Shown here piece by piece: positions 33,044-40,912 of a DNA stretch of 64,000 nt. Location: assembly GCF_000498395.2 (NCBI RefSeq), contig NZ_CP010979.1:5304501-5368500 (forward strand), given 5' to 3'. The stretch's first letter is position 1. Each line of letters starts with the position of its first letter. The translations under genes were made by a program, and so were the position numbers. This stretch comes from Pseudomonas putida S13.1.2 (GTDB lineage Bacteria > Pseudomonadota > Gammaproteobacteria > Pseudomonadales > Pseudomonadaceae). The notes under the pieces were generated by a model. That model searched no databases. It worked only from the letters and a program-made list of their open reading frames with translations, and was not told the DNA's origin.

Positions 33044-33700
33044 TCAATCCCGCAGCGAAACCACCGGCCACCCGCGCTTCTCGGCCTCGGCCCGCAGGTT
33101 CGGGTCCGGGTCCACCGCCACCGCATGCGACACCTGCTGCAACAGCGGTAAATCGTTCATCGAGTCGCTATAGAAGTAGCTGTCTTCCAGGTCAAAGCCG
33201 TTCTCCAGCATCCAGCGCTCCAGCCGCGTCACTTTGCCTTCACGGAAACACGGTATATCGGTACTGCGCCCGGTATAGCGGCCGTCGCGCATTTCGCATT
33301 CGGTTGCCAGCAACACTCGCACCCCCAGGCGTCGGGCAATCGGGGCGGTCACGAAACGGTTGGTGGCGGTAATGATCACCAGCTGGTCGCCCGCCTCGCG
33401 GTGCTGCTGCAGCAAGGCCAGGGCCTTGGGCAGGATGATTGGCTCGATGCAGTCACGCATGAAGTCGCGGTGCCATTCGTCGAGCTTGGCCACAGGCGTT
33501 GCCGCCAGGATCTCCATGGAAAAGGCCAGGTAGGCCTGCAGGTCCAGGGTGCCGTTGAGGTATTCCTGGTAGAAGCCGTCATTGCGTTGCTTGTAGGCGA
33601 CCGGGTCGAGAATGCCGCGCTCGCAAAGGTAGTCACCCCAGGCATGGTCGCTGTCGCCACCGAGGAGGGTATTGTCCAGGTCGAATAAAGCCAGGCGCAT
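33044..33700 (-). CDS. HAD-IB family phosphatase, SerB/HisN-like
   Basis: A 218-residue HAD hydrolase. The nucleophile motif is LALFDLDNTLLGGD with D7 and D9; motif II lies in VIITATNRF; motif III/IV in YFYSDSMNDLPLL. The ATG at 33700 gives the HAD N-terminus directly; longer readings add a non-family segment. It is divergent from rppH. From memory, the P. aeruginosa protein encoded beside rppH-ptsP (PA0335) was reported to be histidinol-phosphate phosphatase; that role is plausible here but unproved. Phosphoserine phosphatase is the alternative. Confidence 0.83.
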   Translation of the reverse strand: MRLALFDLDNTLLGGDSDHAWGDYLCERGILDPVAYKQRNDGFYQEYLNGTLDLQAYLAFSMEILAATPVAKLDEWHRDFMRDCIEPIILPKALALLQQHREAGDQLVIITATNRFVTAPIARRLGVRVLLATECEMRDGRYTGRSTDIPCFREGKVTRLERWMLENGFDLEDSYFYSDSMNDLPLLQQVSHAVAVDPDPNLRAEAEKRGWPVVSLRD

Positions 33701-33841
33701 CGCGGTCACTCGCATCAGCCACAGGGTAGGCCCGCAGAATACGGAGTTTTCACGCTGCTGCACATAAGCTTGGCGGGCGCGTTGCTGCGCTCGCAAGCTT
33801 TGTGGAACAATGCGGTGACATGCGTTTGCGAGGTTGCTGCC

Positions 33842-34321
33842 GTGATCGACCCGGATGGTTTTCGCCCCAATGTCGGGATCATTCTCACGAATGATGCCGG
33901 GCAGGTGCTATGGGCTCGACGGATCAACCAGGATGCCTGGCAATTCCCCCAGGGTGGTATCAACCCTGACGAGACGCCGGAAGACGCCCTGTACCGCGAG
34001 CTGAACGAAGAAGTTGGCCTTGAACGCGACGATGTGGAAATTCTTGCCTGCACCCGTGGCTGGTTGCGTTATCGTTTACCCCAGCGATTGGTACGTACCC
34101 ACAGCCAGCCGCTGTGCATTGGCCAGAAGCAGAAGTGGTTTCTGCTACGGCTGGTCAGCAACGAACAACGGGTGCGGATGGACCTGACCGGCAAGCCGGA
34201 GTTCGACGGCTGGCGCTGGGTAAGCTATTGGTATCCGCTGGGCCAGGTTGTGACATTCAAGCGCGAGGTGTACCGACGCGCCCTGAAAGAGCTAGCACCG
34301 CGTCTGCTGACGCGCGACTGA
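33842..34321 (+). CDS. rppH: RNA pyrophosphohydrolase (Nudix)
   Basis: A 159-residue Nudix enzyme that removes pyrophosphate from 5' ends of mRNA and starts decay. The Nudix box spans G38-L60 (GGINPDETPEDALYRELNEE). The GTG at 33842 is the start because the N-terminus MIDPDGFRPNVGIIL is the invariant family beginning and GAGG lies 9 bp upstream; the earlier ATG is not family-like. It is 22 bp ahead of ptsP, an arrangement conserved in gammaproteobacteria. Confidence 0.95.
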   Translation: MIDPDGFRPNVGIILTNDAGQVLWARRINQDAWQFPQGGINPDETPEDALYRELNEEVGLERDDVEILACTRGWLRYRLPQRLVRTHSQPLCIGQKQKWFLLRLVSNEQRVRMDLTGKPEFDGWRWVSYWYPLGQVVTFKREVYRRALKELAPRLLTRD

Positions 34322-34343
34322 CGACGGAGTTCGACCCCGAGCC

Positions 34344-36623
34344 ATGCTCAATACGCTGCGCAAGATCGTCCAGGAAGTAAACTCCGCCAAAGATCTCAAG
34401 TCGGCGTTGGGGATCATTGTCTTGCGCGTCAAGGAGGCCATGGGCAGCCAGGTCTGCTCCGTCTACCTGCTCGACCCGGAAACCAACCGCTTCGTGCTGA
34501 TGGCCAGCGAAGGCCTGAACAAGCGCTCCATCGGCAAGGTCAGCATGGCCCCCAACGAAGGCCTGGTTGGCCTGGTAGGTACGCGGGAAGAGCCGCTGAA
34601 CCTGGAAAACGCCGCCGACCACCCGCGTTACCGCTACTTTGCCGAAACCGGTGAAGAAAAATTCGCCTCCTTCCTGGGTGCACCGATCATTCACCACCGC
34701 CGCGTGGTCGGGGTGTTGGTCATCCAGCAAAAAGAGCGCCGCCAGTTCGACGAAGGCGAAGAAGCCTTCCTGGTCACCATGAGCGCCCAGCTCGCCGGGG
34801 TAATTGCCCACGCTGAAGCCACTGGCTCGATTCGTGGCCTTGGCCGCCAGGGCAAGGGTATCCAGGAAGCGCGCTTCGTTGGTGTGCCTGGCTCGCCTGG
34901 CGCTGCCGTGGGCCGCGCGGTGGTGATGTTGCCGCCAGCCGACCTGGAGGTGGTGCCGGACAAGGCCGTCGATGACATCGACGCTGAACTCAAGCTGTTC
35001 CAGAACGCCCTTGAGGGCGTGCGCGCTGACATGCGCAAGCTGTCGGCCAAGCTGGCCACGCAGCTGCGCCCTGAAGAGCGCGCATTGTTCGATGTGTACC
35101 TGATGATGCTCGAAGATGCAGCGCTGGGTGGCGAGGTGACCGAAGTCATCAAGACCGGCCAGTGGGCGCAGGGCGCCCTGCGCCAGGTGGTGGGCGAGCA
35201 CGTCAGCCGCTTCGAGCTGATGGACGATGACTACCTGCGCGAGCGCGCCTCCGACGTCAAGGACCTGGGCCGGCGCCTGCTGGCCTACCTGCAGGAAGCC
35301 CGCTCGCAGTCGCTGGTGTATGCCGACAACACCATCCTCGTCAGTGAAGAGCTGACACCGGCCATGCTCGGCGAAGTGCCGGAAGGCAAGCTGGTGGGCC
35401 TGGTCTCGGTACTGGGTTCGGGCAACTCCCACGTCGCAATCCTCGCTCGCGCCATGGGCATCCCCACGGTGATGGGCCTGGTCGACCTGCCGTACTCCAA
35501 GGTCGACGGTATCGAACTGATTGTCGACGGTTACAAGGGCGAGGTGTTCACCAACCCCAGCGAAGTGCTGCGCAAGCAGTACAGCGAAGTGGTCGAGGAA
35601 GAGCGCCAGCTGGCCCAGGGCCTGGATGCCTTGCGCGAACTGCCGTGCGTCACCCCCGACGGCCATCGCATGCCGCTGTGGGTAAACACCGGCCTGCTGG
35701 CCGACGTCGCCCGTGCCCAGCAGCGCGGCGCCGAAGGGGTAGGCCTGTACCGCACCGAAGTGCCGTTCATGATCAACCAGCGCTTCCCCAGCGAGAAAGA
35801 GCAGCTGGCCATCTACCGTGAGCAGTTGGCGGCCTTCCACCCGCTGCCGGTAACCATGCGCACCCTCGACATCGGTGGTGACAAGGCGCTGTCGTACTTC
35901 CCGATCAAGGAAGAAAACCCGTTTCTGGGTTGGCGCGGCATCCGCGTCACCCTCGACCACCCGGAAATTTTCCTGGTGCAGACCCGCGCCATGCTCAAGG
36001 CCAGCGAGGGCCTGAACAACCTGCGCATCCTGCTGCCGATGATTTCTGGCATCCACGAGCTGGAAGAAGCGCTGCACCTGATCCACCGCGCCTGGGGCGA
36101 AGTGCGTGACGAAGGCACCGACGTGCCGATGCCGCCGGTGGGCGTGATGGTGGAAATCCCTGCGGCGGTGTACCAGACCAAGGAACTGGCGCGGCAGGTG
36201 GACTTCCTGTCGGTCGGCTCCAACGACCTGACCCAGTACCTGCTGGCGGTGGACCGCAACAACCCGCGGGTTGCCGACCTGTACGACTACCTTCACCCGG
36301 CGGTGCTGCAAGCGCTGAGCACTGTAGTGCGCGACGCCCATGGCGAAGGCAAGCCGGTGAGCATCTGCGGTGAGATGGCCGGTGACCCGGCAGCGGCGAT
36401 CCTGCTGATGGCCATGGGCTTCGACAGCTTGTCGATGAACGCCACCAACCTGCCGAAGGTGAAGTGGATGCTGCGTCAGGTGAACATGAGCAAGGCCAAG
36501 GAGTTGCTGGCCGAGGCCTTGAGCCATGACAACCCGCAGGTTATCCACAGCTCGTTGCAGCTGGCCCTGAAGAACCTTGGGTTGGCGCGGATGATCGGGC
36601 CAGGGGCCAACAAAACCCTCTGA
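34344..36623 (+). CDS. ptsP: PTS-Ntr enzyme I (EI-Ntr)
   Basis: A 759-residue phosphotransferase that takes phosphate from PEP and passes it to NPr and EIIA-Ntr in the nitrogen PTS. An N-terminal GAF domain (about 1-160, GSQVCSVYLLDPETNRFVLM) binds small molecules such as glutamine or 2-oxoglutarate. The phosphohistidine is His363 in GSGNSHVAILARAMG. The PEP-binding C-terminal domain has LYRTEVPFM, TLDIGGDKALSY and the active-site cysteine in SICGEMAGDP. It follows rppH closely and is ended by a REP pair. Confidence 0.97.
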   Translation: MLNTLRKIVQEVNSAKDLKSALGIIVLRVKEAMGSQVCSVYLLDPETNRFVLMASEGLNKRSIGKVSMAPNEGLVGLVGTREEPLNLENAADHPRYRYFAETGEEKFASFLGAPIIHHRRVVGVLVIQQKERRQFDEGEEAFLVTMSAQLAGVIAHAEATGSIRGLGRQGKGIQEARFVGVPGSPGAAVGRAVVMLPPADLEVVPDKAVDDIDAELKLFQNALEGVRADMRKLSAKLATQLRPEERALFDVYLMMLEDAALGGEVTEVIKTGQWAQGALRQVVGEHVSRFELMDDDYLRERASDVKDLGRRLLAYLQEARSQSLVYADNTILVSEELTPAMLGEVPEGKLVGLVSVLGSGNSHVAILARAMGIPTVMGLVDLPYSKVDGIELIVDGYKGEVFTNPSEVLRKQYSEVVEEERQLAQGLDALRELPCVTPDGHRMPLWVNTGLLADVARAQQRGAEGVGLYRTEVPFMINQRFPSEKEQLAIYREQLAAFHPLPVTMRTLDIGGDKALSYFPIKEENPFLGWRGIRVTLDHPEIFLVQTRAMLKASEGLNNLRILLPMISGIHELEEALHLIHRAWGEVRDEGTDVPMPPVGVMVEIPAAVYQTKELARQVDFLSVGSNDLTQYLLAVDRNNPRVADLYDYLHPAVLQALSTVVRDAHGEGKPVSICGEMAGDPAAAILLMAMGFDSLSMNATNLPKVKWMLRQVNMSKAKELLAEALSHDNPQVIHSSLQLALKNLGLARMIGPGANKTL

Positions 36624-36640
36624 AATTAGGGTTGCCGGTT

Positions 36641-36738
36641 CCGGCCTCTTCGCGGGCTTGCCCGCTCCCACAGGGATCGCACAAGGCCTGAGACCTGTGG
36701 GGTTTCTGTGGGAGCGGGCAAGCCCGCGAAGAGGCCGG
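36641..36738. repeat. REP pair, class A (GGCTTGCCC core), 33-bp perfect arms
   Basis: Arms 36641-36673 and 36706-36738, CCGGCC sides outward. It lies between convergent ptsP and the NRDE gene. Confidence 0.93.
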
Positions 36739-36757
36739 CACAAGCAGCATCAAATGA

Positions 36758-37504
36758 TCAGACCAGCACTTCAATCTCACCCAAATGAGCCCCAAAGGGC
36801 CCGAAACTGCGCTCGATCAGCCGCCTTCGCCCCTGATCATCCACGATCAGCACCGTACTCGCCCGGGTCCCGTAGTTCTGGCTGGCGATGAATACGCTCG
36901 ACAGCAATTTCTCGGTCGCCACCCCCACGCCTGTCTCAGGCAGGTCGCCATCCGCCGCCGGCTCGTTATCCGCCAGCAAAGCCAGCAGCCGATCCGGCTC
37001 CGGCGTTTCCAGCAGGCCCTCCAGCCCGCTACGTGCCTTCACCAGCTTTGGCCACGGCGTATCCAGCCCTGCGTTGGATAACCCGTACACCCCAGCGTCC
37101 AGCAGGCACGGCGTGGCGTCACGGGCGTGCAGGTAACCCAGCTGTCGCCCATCACCCACCAGCAGGTTGAACCCCGAATACTGCCCGCTGCGGCTGGCCA
37201 CCTGGTCCAGGTAAGCCTCGACACCAAGTTCACCCTGCAGGTATGCCGCCACCAGTTCCCCCCGCGAGCGCGGGCCCAGTGCCTGGCCCGGATCGCGGAT
37301 GTTGGTCAGCGCGGCAAAGCGCCCCTGCGGGCCTACCCCCAGCCAGGTACCCCCGGCTTCCAGGTCGCGCCCGGCATGCACCCCAGGCGTATCCTCCCAG
37401 GCCGCCAAGGGCTGGGTAGGGCGGGCATAGAACTCGTCGCGGTTGGCCGCCACGATCAGCGGCAGGGTGTGCCCCGGCCGCCAGGCAAATACGATCAGGC
37501 ACAT
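36758..37504 (-). CDS. NRDE (TANGO2-like) family protein
   Basis: A 248-residue protein with the family motif NRDE in PLIVAANRDEFYARP. Translation from 37504 begins Met-Cys (MCLIVFAWRPGHTLPL); after Met removal Cys would be N-terminal, as in Ntn-hydrolase-like members. AGAGG precedes this start; the longer upstream reading lacks family similarity. Other motifs are GGTWLGVGPQGRFAALTNIR and NYGTRASTVLIVD. Homologs in eukaryotes affect lipid or heme handling; the bacterial role is unknown. Confidence 0.85.
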   Translation of the reverse strand: MCLIVFAWRPGHTLPLIVAANRDEFYARPTQPLAAWEDTPGVHAGRDLEAGGTWLGVGPQGRFAALTNIRDPGQALGPRSRGELVAAYLQGELGVEAYLDQVASRSGQYSGFNLLVGDGRQLGYLHARDATPCLLDAGVYGLSNAGLDTPWPKLVKARSGLEGLLETPEPDRLLALLADNEPAADGDLPETGVGVATEKLLSSVFIASQNYGTRASTVLIVDDQGRRRLIERSFGPFGAHLGEIEVLV

Positions 37505-37633
37505 CGGTTGGGCCTCTGTGTTTTTTGTCACTGTACCCACAGCAGCGGGGCGGATCCATCCTGACACAGAGTTCACTAGAGCCCCGAGCCCGGCTTCCGT
37601 TACCATGCCGGATTGATTTTTCGGGGAAGCCGA

Positions 37634-38416
37634 ATGGAATTCGTGCTCTATCTGCTGTTGGGCGCCTGTGCCGGTGTGCTGGCCGGGCTGTTCGGCGTGG
37701 GCGGCGGCATCATTATCGTGCCGGTGCTGGTGTTCAGCTTCACCTTGCAGGGCTTCGATGCTTCGGTGCTGACCCACCTGGCAGTCGGCACGTCACTGGC
37801 AACCATCGTGTTCACTTCGATCAACGCTGTGCTTGAGCACCATCGCAAGGGTGCGGTGCAATGGCCGATCTTCGCCTGGATGACCCTCGGCATCCTCCTG
37901 GGGGCAGGTGTGGGGGCCAAGACCGCCTCGCTGATCCAGGGCCCGCTGCTGCAAAAGATCATTGGCGTGTTCGCCCTGGTCATCGCCGCGCAGATGGCGC
38001 TGGACCTCAAGCCCAAGGCCAGTCGTGGCATTCCCGGCAAACCTGCATTGATCGGGGCCGGCGGGGTAATCGGCTGGGCGTCGGCCATTTTCGGCATCGG
38101 CGGTGGTTCGCTGACCGTGCCGTTCCTGACCTGGCGCAGCCTGCCCATGCAGCAGGCGGTGGCCACGTCCTCGGCCTGTGGCCTGCCGATTGCCGTGGCC
38201 AGTGCCCTGAGCTTCATGCTGCTGGGTTGGCACGAGGAGCACCTGCCGGCCCACAGCCTGGGTTACGTATACCTGCCGGCGATGGTCGGCATTGCCGTGA
38301 CCAGCATGTTTTTCGCCCGCTTTGGCGCGCGCCTGGCGCACAAGCTGTCGCCCCGTTTGTTGAAACGCCTGTTCGCAGCGCTGCTGTTCTGTGTCGGCCT
38401 CAGCTTTTTGATTTGA
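37634..38416 (+). CDS. TauE/SafE-family membrane transporter
   Basis: A 260-residue protein with about eight helices. The two half-repeats show GLFGVGGGIIIVPVLVF and SAIFGIGGGSLTVPFLTW, the family hallmarks. The ATG at 37634 has GGGGAAG upstream; an earlier in-frame ATG at 37613 lacks one. Family members are proposed exporters or importers of sulfite, sulfoacetate or related anions, so a sulfur link is possible but unproved. lgt starts 17 bp downstream. Confidence 0.87.
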   Translation: MEFVLYLLLGACAGVLAGLFGVGGGIIIVPVLVFSFTLQGFDASVLTHLAVGTSLATIVFTSINAVLEHHRKGAVQWPIFAWMTLGILLGAGVGAKTASLIQGPLLQKIIGVFALVIAAQMALDLKPKASRGIPGKPALIGAGGVIGWASAIFGIGGGSLTVPFLTWRSLPMQQAVATSSACGLPIAVASALSFMLLGWHEEHLPAHSLGYVYLPAMVGIAVTSMFFARFGARLAHKLSPRLLKRLFAALLFCVGLSFLI

Positions 38417-38432
38417 ATCGAGAGGAAGTTCC

Positions 38433-39242
38433 ATGCTGCCTTACCCGCAGATAGATCCCGTGGCCTTGGCCATCGGGCCGCTGAAAATCCATTGGTACGG
38501 GCTGATGTACCTGATCGGCATCGGCGGCGCCTGGCTGCTGGCTTCGCGCCGGCTGCACCGCTTCGACCCCACCTGGAGCCGCGAGAAGCTGTCCGACCTG
38601 GTGTTCTGGCTATCGATGGGGGTGATCGTCGGTGGCCGCCTGGGTTATGTGCTGTTCTACGACCTGCATGCCTACCTGGCCAACCCGACGCTGATCTTCG
38701 AGGTGTGGAAGGGCGGCATGTCGTTCCACGGCGGCTTCATCGGGGTGATGCTGGCGGCCTTGTGGTTCGGCAAGCGCAACAACAAGTCGTTCTTCGAGCT
38801 GATGGACTTCGTTGCCCCGCTGGTGCCGATCGGCCTGGGTGCCGGGCGTATCGGCAACTTCATCAACGCCGAGCTGTGGGGCAAGGCGACCGACGTACCG
38901 TGGGCGATGGTGTTCCCGCCGTTCAGCGACCCTGCCCAGTTGCCCCGTCATCCGTCGCAGCTGTACCAGTTTGCCCTGGAAGGTGTGGCATTATTCGTGA
39001 TTCTCTGGTTGTACTCGCGCAAACCGCGCCCGACCATGGCCGTTTCCGGCATGTTCGCGCTGTTCTACGGCATTTTCCGCTTTATCGTGGAGTTTGTGCG
39101 GGTGCCTGATGCCCAGCTTGGCTACATTGCCTTCGGCTGGTTGACCATGGGTCAGTTGCTCTGCGTGCCGATGATCGTCGGCGGCATCTTCTTGATCTGG
39201 TTGGCCTACAACCGCAAACCTACGGCAAATCCAGCCGTATGA
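38433..39242 (+). CDS. lgt: Prolipoprotein diacylglyceryl transferase
   Basis: A 269-residue inner-membrane enzyme that transfers diacylglycerol from phosphatidylglycerol to the lipobox cysteine of prolipoproteins. Characteristic motifs are HWYGLMYLIG, SFHGGFIGVM and the Lgt signature GRIGNFINAELWG. Seven helices are expected. GAGGAAG lies before the start. Co-transcription with the TauE-like gene is likely, and thyA follows after a hairpin. Confidence 0.97.
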   Translation: MLPYPQIDPVALAIGPLKIHWYGLMYLIGIGGAWLLASRRLHRFDPTWSREKLSDLVFWLSMGVIVGGRLGYVLFYDLHAYLANPTLIFEVWKGGMSFHGGFIGVMLAALWFGKRNNKSFFELMDFVAPLVPIGLGAGRIGNFINAELWGKATDVPWAMVFPPFSDPAQLPRHPSQLYQFALEGVALFVILWLYSRKPRPTMAVSGMFALFYGIFRFIVEFVRVPDAQLGYIAFGWLTMGQLLCVPMIVGGIFLIWLAYNRKPTANPAV

Positions 39243-39247
39243 TTTTC

Positions 39248-39275
39248 ACGGCAGGGGCGATCCTCCTGCCGTTCT
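39248..39275 (+). terminator. Possible weak terminator between lgt and thyA
   Basis: ACGGCAGG (39248-39255) pairs with CCTGCCGT (39265-39272), followed by an interrupted T-rich run. It would reduce read-through into thyA, only 16 bp away. Confidence 0.4.
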
Positions 39276-39290
39276 TGTTACAGGAAAGTC

Positions 39291-40262
39291 ATGAAACAGT
39301 ATCTAGATCTGGTCCGTGAAGTCATCGAGAACGGTACGTTGCAAGGCAATCGCACCGGCATCCGTACCATCAGCATGCCGGGCGCCATGCTGCGCTTCGA
39401 CCTGCAGAAGGGCTTCCCGGCCATCACCACGCGCAAGCTGGCGTTCAAGTCGGCGATCGGCGAGATGGTCGGCTTCCTGCGGGGCGTGAAAAACGCCGGT
39501 GAATTCCGTGAGCTGGGCTGCAAGGTCTGGGACCAGAACGCCAACGAGAACGCCCAGTGGCTGGCCAACCCGTTCCGCCAGGGCCATGACGACCTGGGCG
39601 AGATCTACGGCGTGCAATGGCGCCAGTGGCCAGGCTACAAGCGCATCCCGCTTAGCAACCCGGCCGCTGTCGAAATGGCCGAGAAGGCAGGCTTTCGCCG
39701 TATCGCCCAGGACGAAGAGGACGGCGTCGCCTTCGTCATTCTGTACAAGGCCATCGACCAAGTGCGCCAGTGCCTGGACACCATCGCCAACGACCCGGGC
39801 AGCCGCCGCATCCTGTTCCACGGCTGGAACTGCGCGCAACTGGACGAAATGGCCCTGCCGCCGTGTCACCTGCTGTACCAGTTCCACCCGAATGTAGAGA
39901 CCAAGGAAATTTCCCTGACCCTTTACATCCGCTCCAACGACCTGGGCCTGGGCACACCGTTCAACCTCACCGAAGGCGCGGCGCTGCTGTCGCTGTTCGG
40001 CCGCCTGACCGGTTACACCCCGCGCTGGTTCACCTACTTCATCGGCGATGCCCATGTGTATGAAAACCACCTGGACATGCTGAACGAGCAGCTCAAGCGC
40101 GAGCCACTGGAAGCGCCGAAGCTGGTGATCAGCGACCGTGTGCCGGCGTTTGCCGAGACTGGCAAGTATGAGCCGGAGTGGTTGGAGAAGATCGAGCCGA
40201 GTGATTTCTGGCTGGAAGGCTATGAGCACCATGCGCCGATGACAGCGCCGATGGCGGTGTGA
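39291..40262 (+). CDS. thyA: Thymidylate synthase, long form
   Basis: A 323-residue enzyme making dTMP from dUMP with methylenetetrahydrofolate. The nucleophile is Cys192 in LPPCHLLYQF; other motifs are NRTGIRTISMPG, LYIRSNDLGLGTPFN and HVYENHLDML. It is about 60 residues longer than E. coli ThyA because of an insertion after GVQWRQWPG, roughly residues 112-150, containing IPLSNPAAVEMAEKAGFRRI, in the region where some other bacteria such as Lactobacillus also have an insert. CAGGAAAG precedes the start. folA of the same cycle is at 51017. Confidence 0.96.
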   Translation: MKQYLDLVREVIENGTLQGNRTGIRTISMPGAMLRFDLQKGFPAITTRKLAFKSAIGEMVGFLRGVKNAGEFRELGCKVWDQNANENAQWLANPFRQGHDDLGEIYGVQWRQWPGYKRIPLSNPAAVEMAEKAGFRRIAQDEEDGVAFVILYKAIDQVRQCLDTIANDPGSRRILFHGWNCAQLDEMALPPCHLLYQFHPNVETKEISLTLYIRSNDLGLGTPFNLTEGAALLSLFGRLTGYTPRWFTYFIGDAHVYENHLDMLNEQLKREPLEAPKLVISDRVPAFAETGKYEPEWLEKIEPSDFWLEGYEHHAPMTAPMAV

Positions 40263-40296
40263 TTTTCTAGATTATTGGGGGCGCTTTGCGCCCCTT

Positions 40297-40359
40297 TCGC
40301 GACACAAGGCCGCTCCTACAGGCGATTGCGCCCCCTGTAGGAGCGGCCTTGTGTCGCGA
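40297..40359. repeat. Inverted repeat pair, class B, 26-bp perfect arms
   Basis: Arms 40297-40322 and 40334-40359, with flanking GGGGCGCTTTGCGCCCC hairpin on the left. It separates convergent thyA and cadR. Confidence 0.92.
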
Positions 40360-40385
40360 TGGGCTGCAAAGCAGCCCCGGCGACT

Positions 40386-40829
40386 TCAATGCCCATGGCT
40401 TCGCCCGACATGCGAATGCTCGGTATCCGGCACCGATACCGCCCCGTTCGTCTCCAGTTGCTGCAAGATCGCGCACTCACTGCCCTGCGCATTGCAGCGC
40501 CGCCGCAGCTCCACCAGCTGTTCTTGTAACGCCACCAAGCCATCGATCCGCGCCTGCACATGCTCGATGTGTTCGTCGATCAGCGCATTGACGCTGCCGC
40601 ACGAGTCGTCGGGGCTGTCGCGCAGGCGTAGCAGGCTGCGGATTTCGTCCAGGGTCATGTCCAGGGTTCGGCAGTTGCGGATGAAGGTCAGCCGTTCCAC
40701 GTGGGCCTGGGTATACAGCCGGTAGTTGCCTTCTGTACGGGCAGGCTCGGGCAGCAGGTTTTCACGCTCGTAGTAGCGGATGGTTTCCACCGCGCAGTCT
40801 GTGGCTTTGGCCAGTTCTCCGATCTTCAT
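40386..40829 (-). CDS. cadR: CadR, MerR-family metal-responsive regulator
   Basis: A 147-residue MerR-type activator matching P. putida CadR in length and sequence as I recall it. The N-terminal winged helix (MKIGELAKATDCAVETIRYY) is followed by a dimerisation helix. Metal ligands are the cysteines in DDSCGSVN, RRRCNAQG and SECAIL, and the His-rich tail HSHVGRSHGH provides a second site. ATG at 40829 is used; a GTG directly upstream is possible. It is divergent from cadA and reacts to cadmium, and probably zinc and lead. Confidence 0.96.
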   Translation of the reverse strand: MKIGELAKATDCAVETIRYYERENLLPEPARTEGNYRLYTQAHVERLTFIRNCRTLDMTLDEIRSLLRLRDSPDDSCGSVNALIDEHIEHVQARIDGLVALQEQLVELRRRCNAQGSECAILQQLETNGAVSVPDTEHSHVGRSHGH

Positions 40830-40851
40830 CACGAAATCTCCAACAAGTGGC

Positions 40852-40882
40852 TTGACCCTATAGTGGCTACAGGGTGTTCACT
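40852..40882 (+). promoter_or_regulatory. CadR operator within the cadA promoter
   Basis: A 21-bp dyad at 40855-40875 has half sites ACCCTATAG and CTACAGGGT. It overlaps a -35 TTGACC (40852-40857) and lies in an over-long spacer before a weak -10 near 40877-40882, the typical MerR-type arrangement. Confidence 0.85.
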
Positions 40883-40912
40883 TGGCAACAGGCTCACTTT
40901 AAGGACGACCCC

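Noticed and set aside
34257..36743. Long open frame (828 codons) antisense to ptsP
   Set aside because: It has no ribosome site, its translation is low-complexity His/Gln/Arg-rich, and ptsP on the other strand is certain. High GC content opens such frames.
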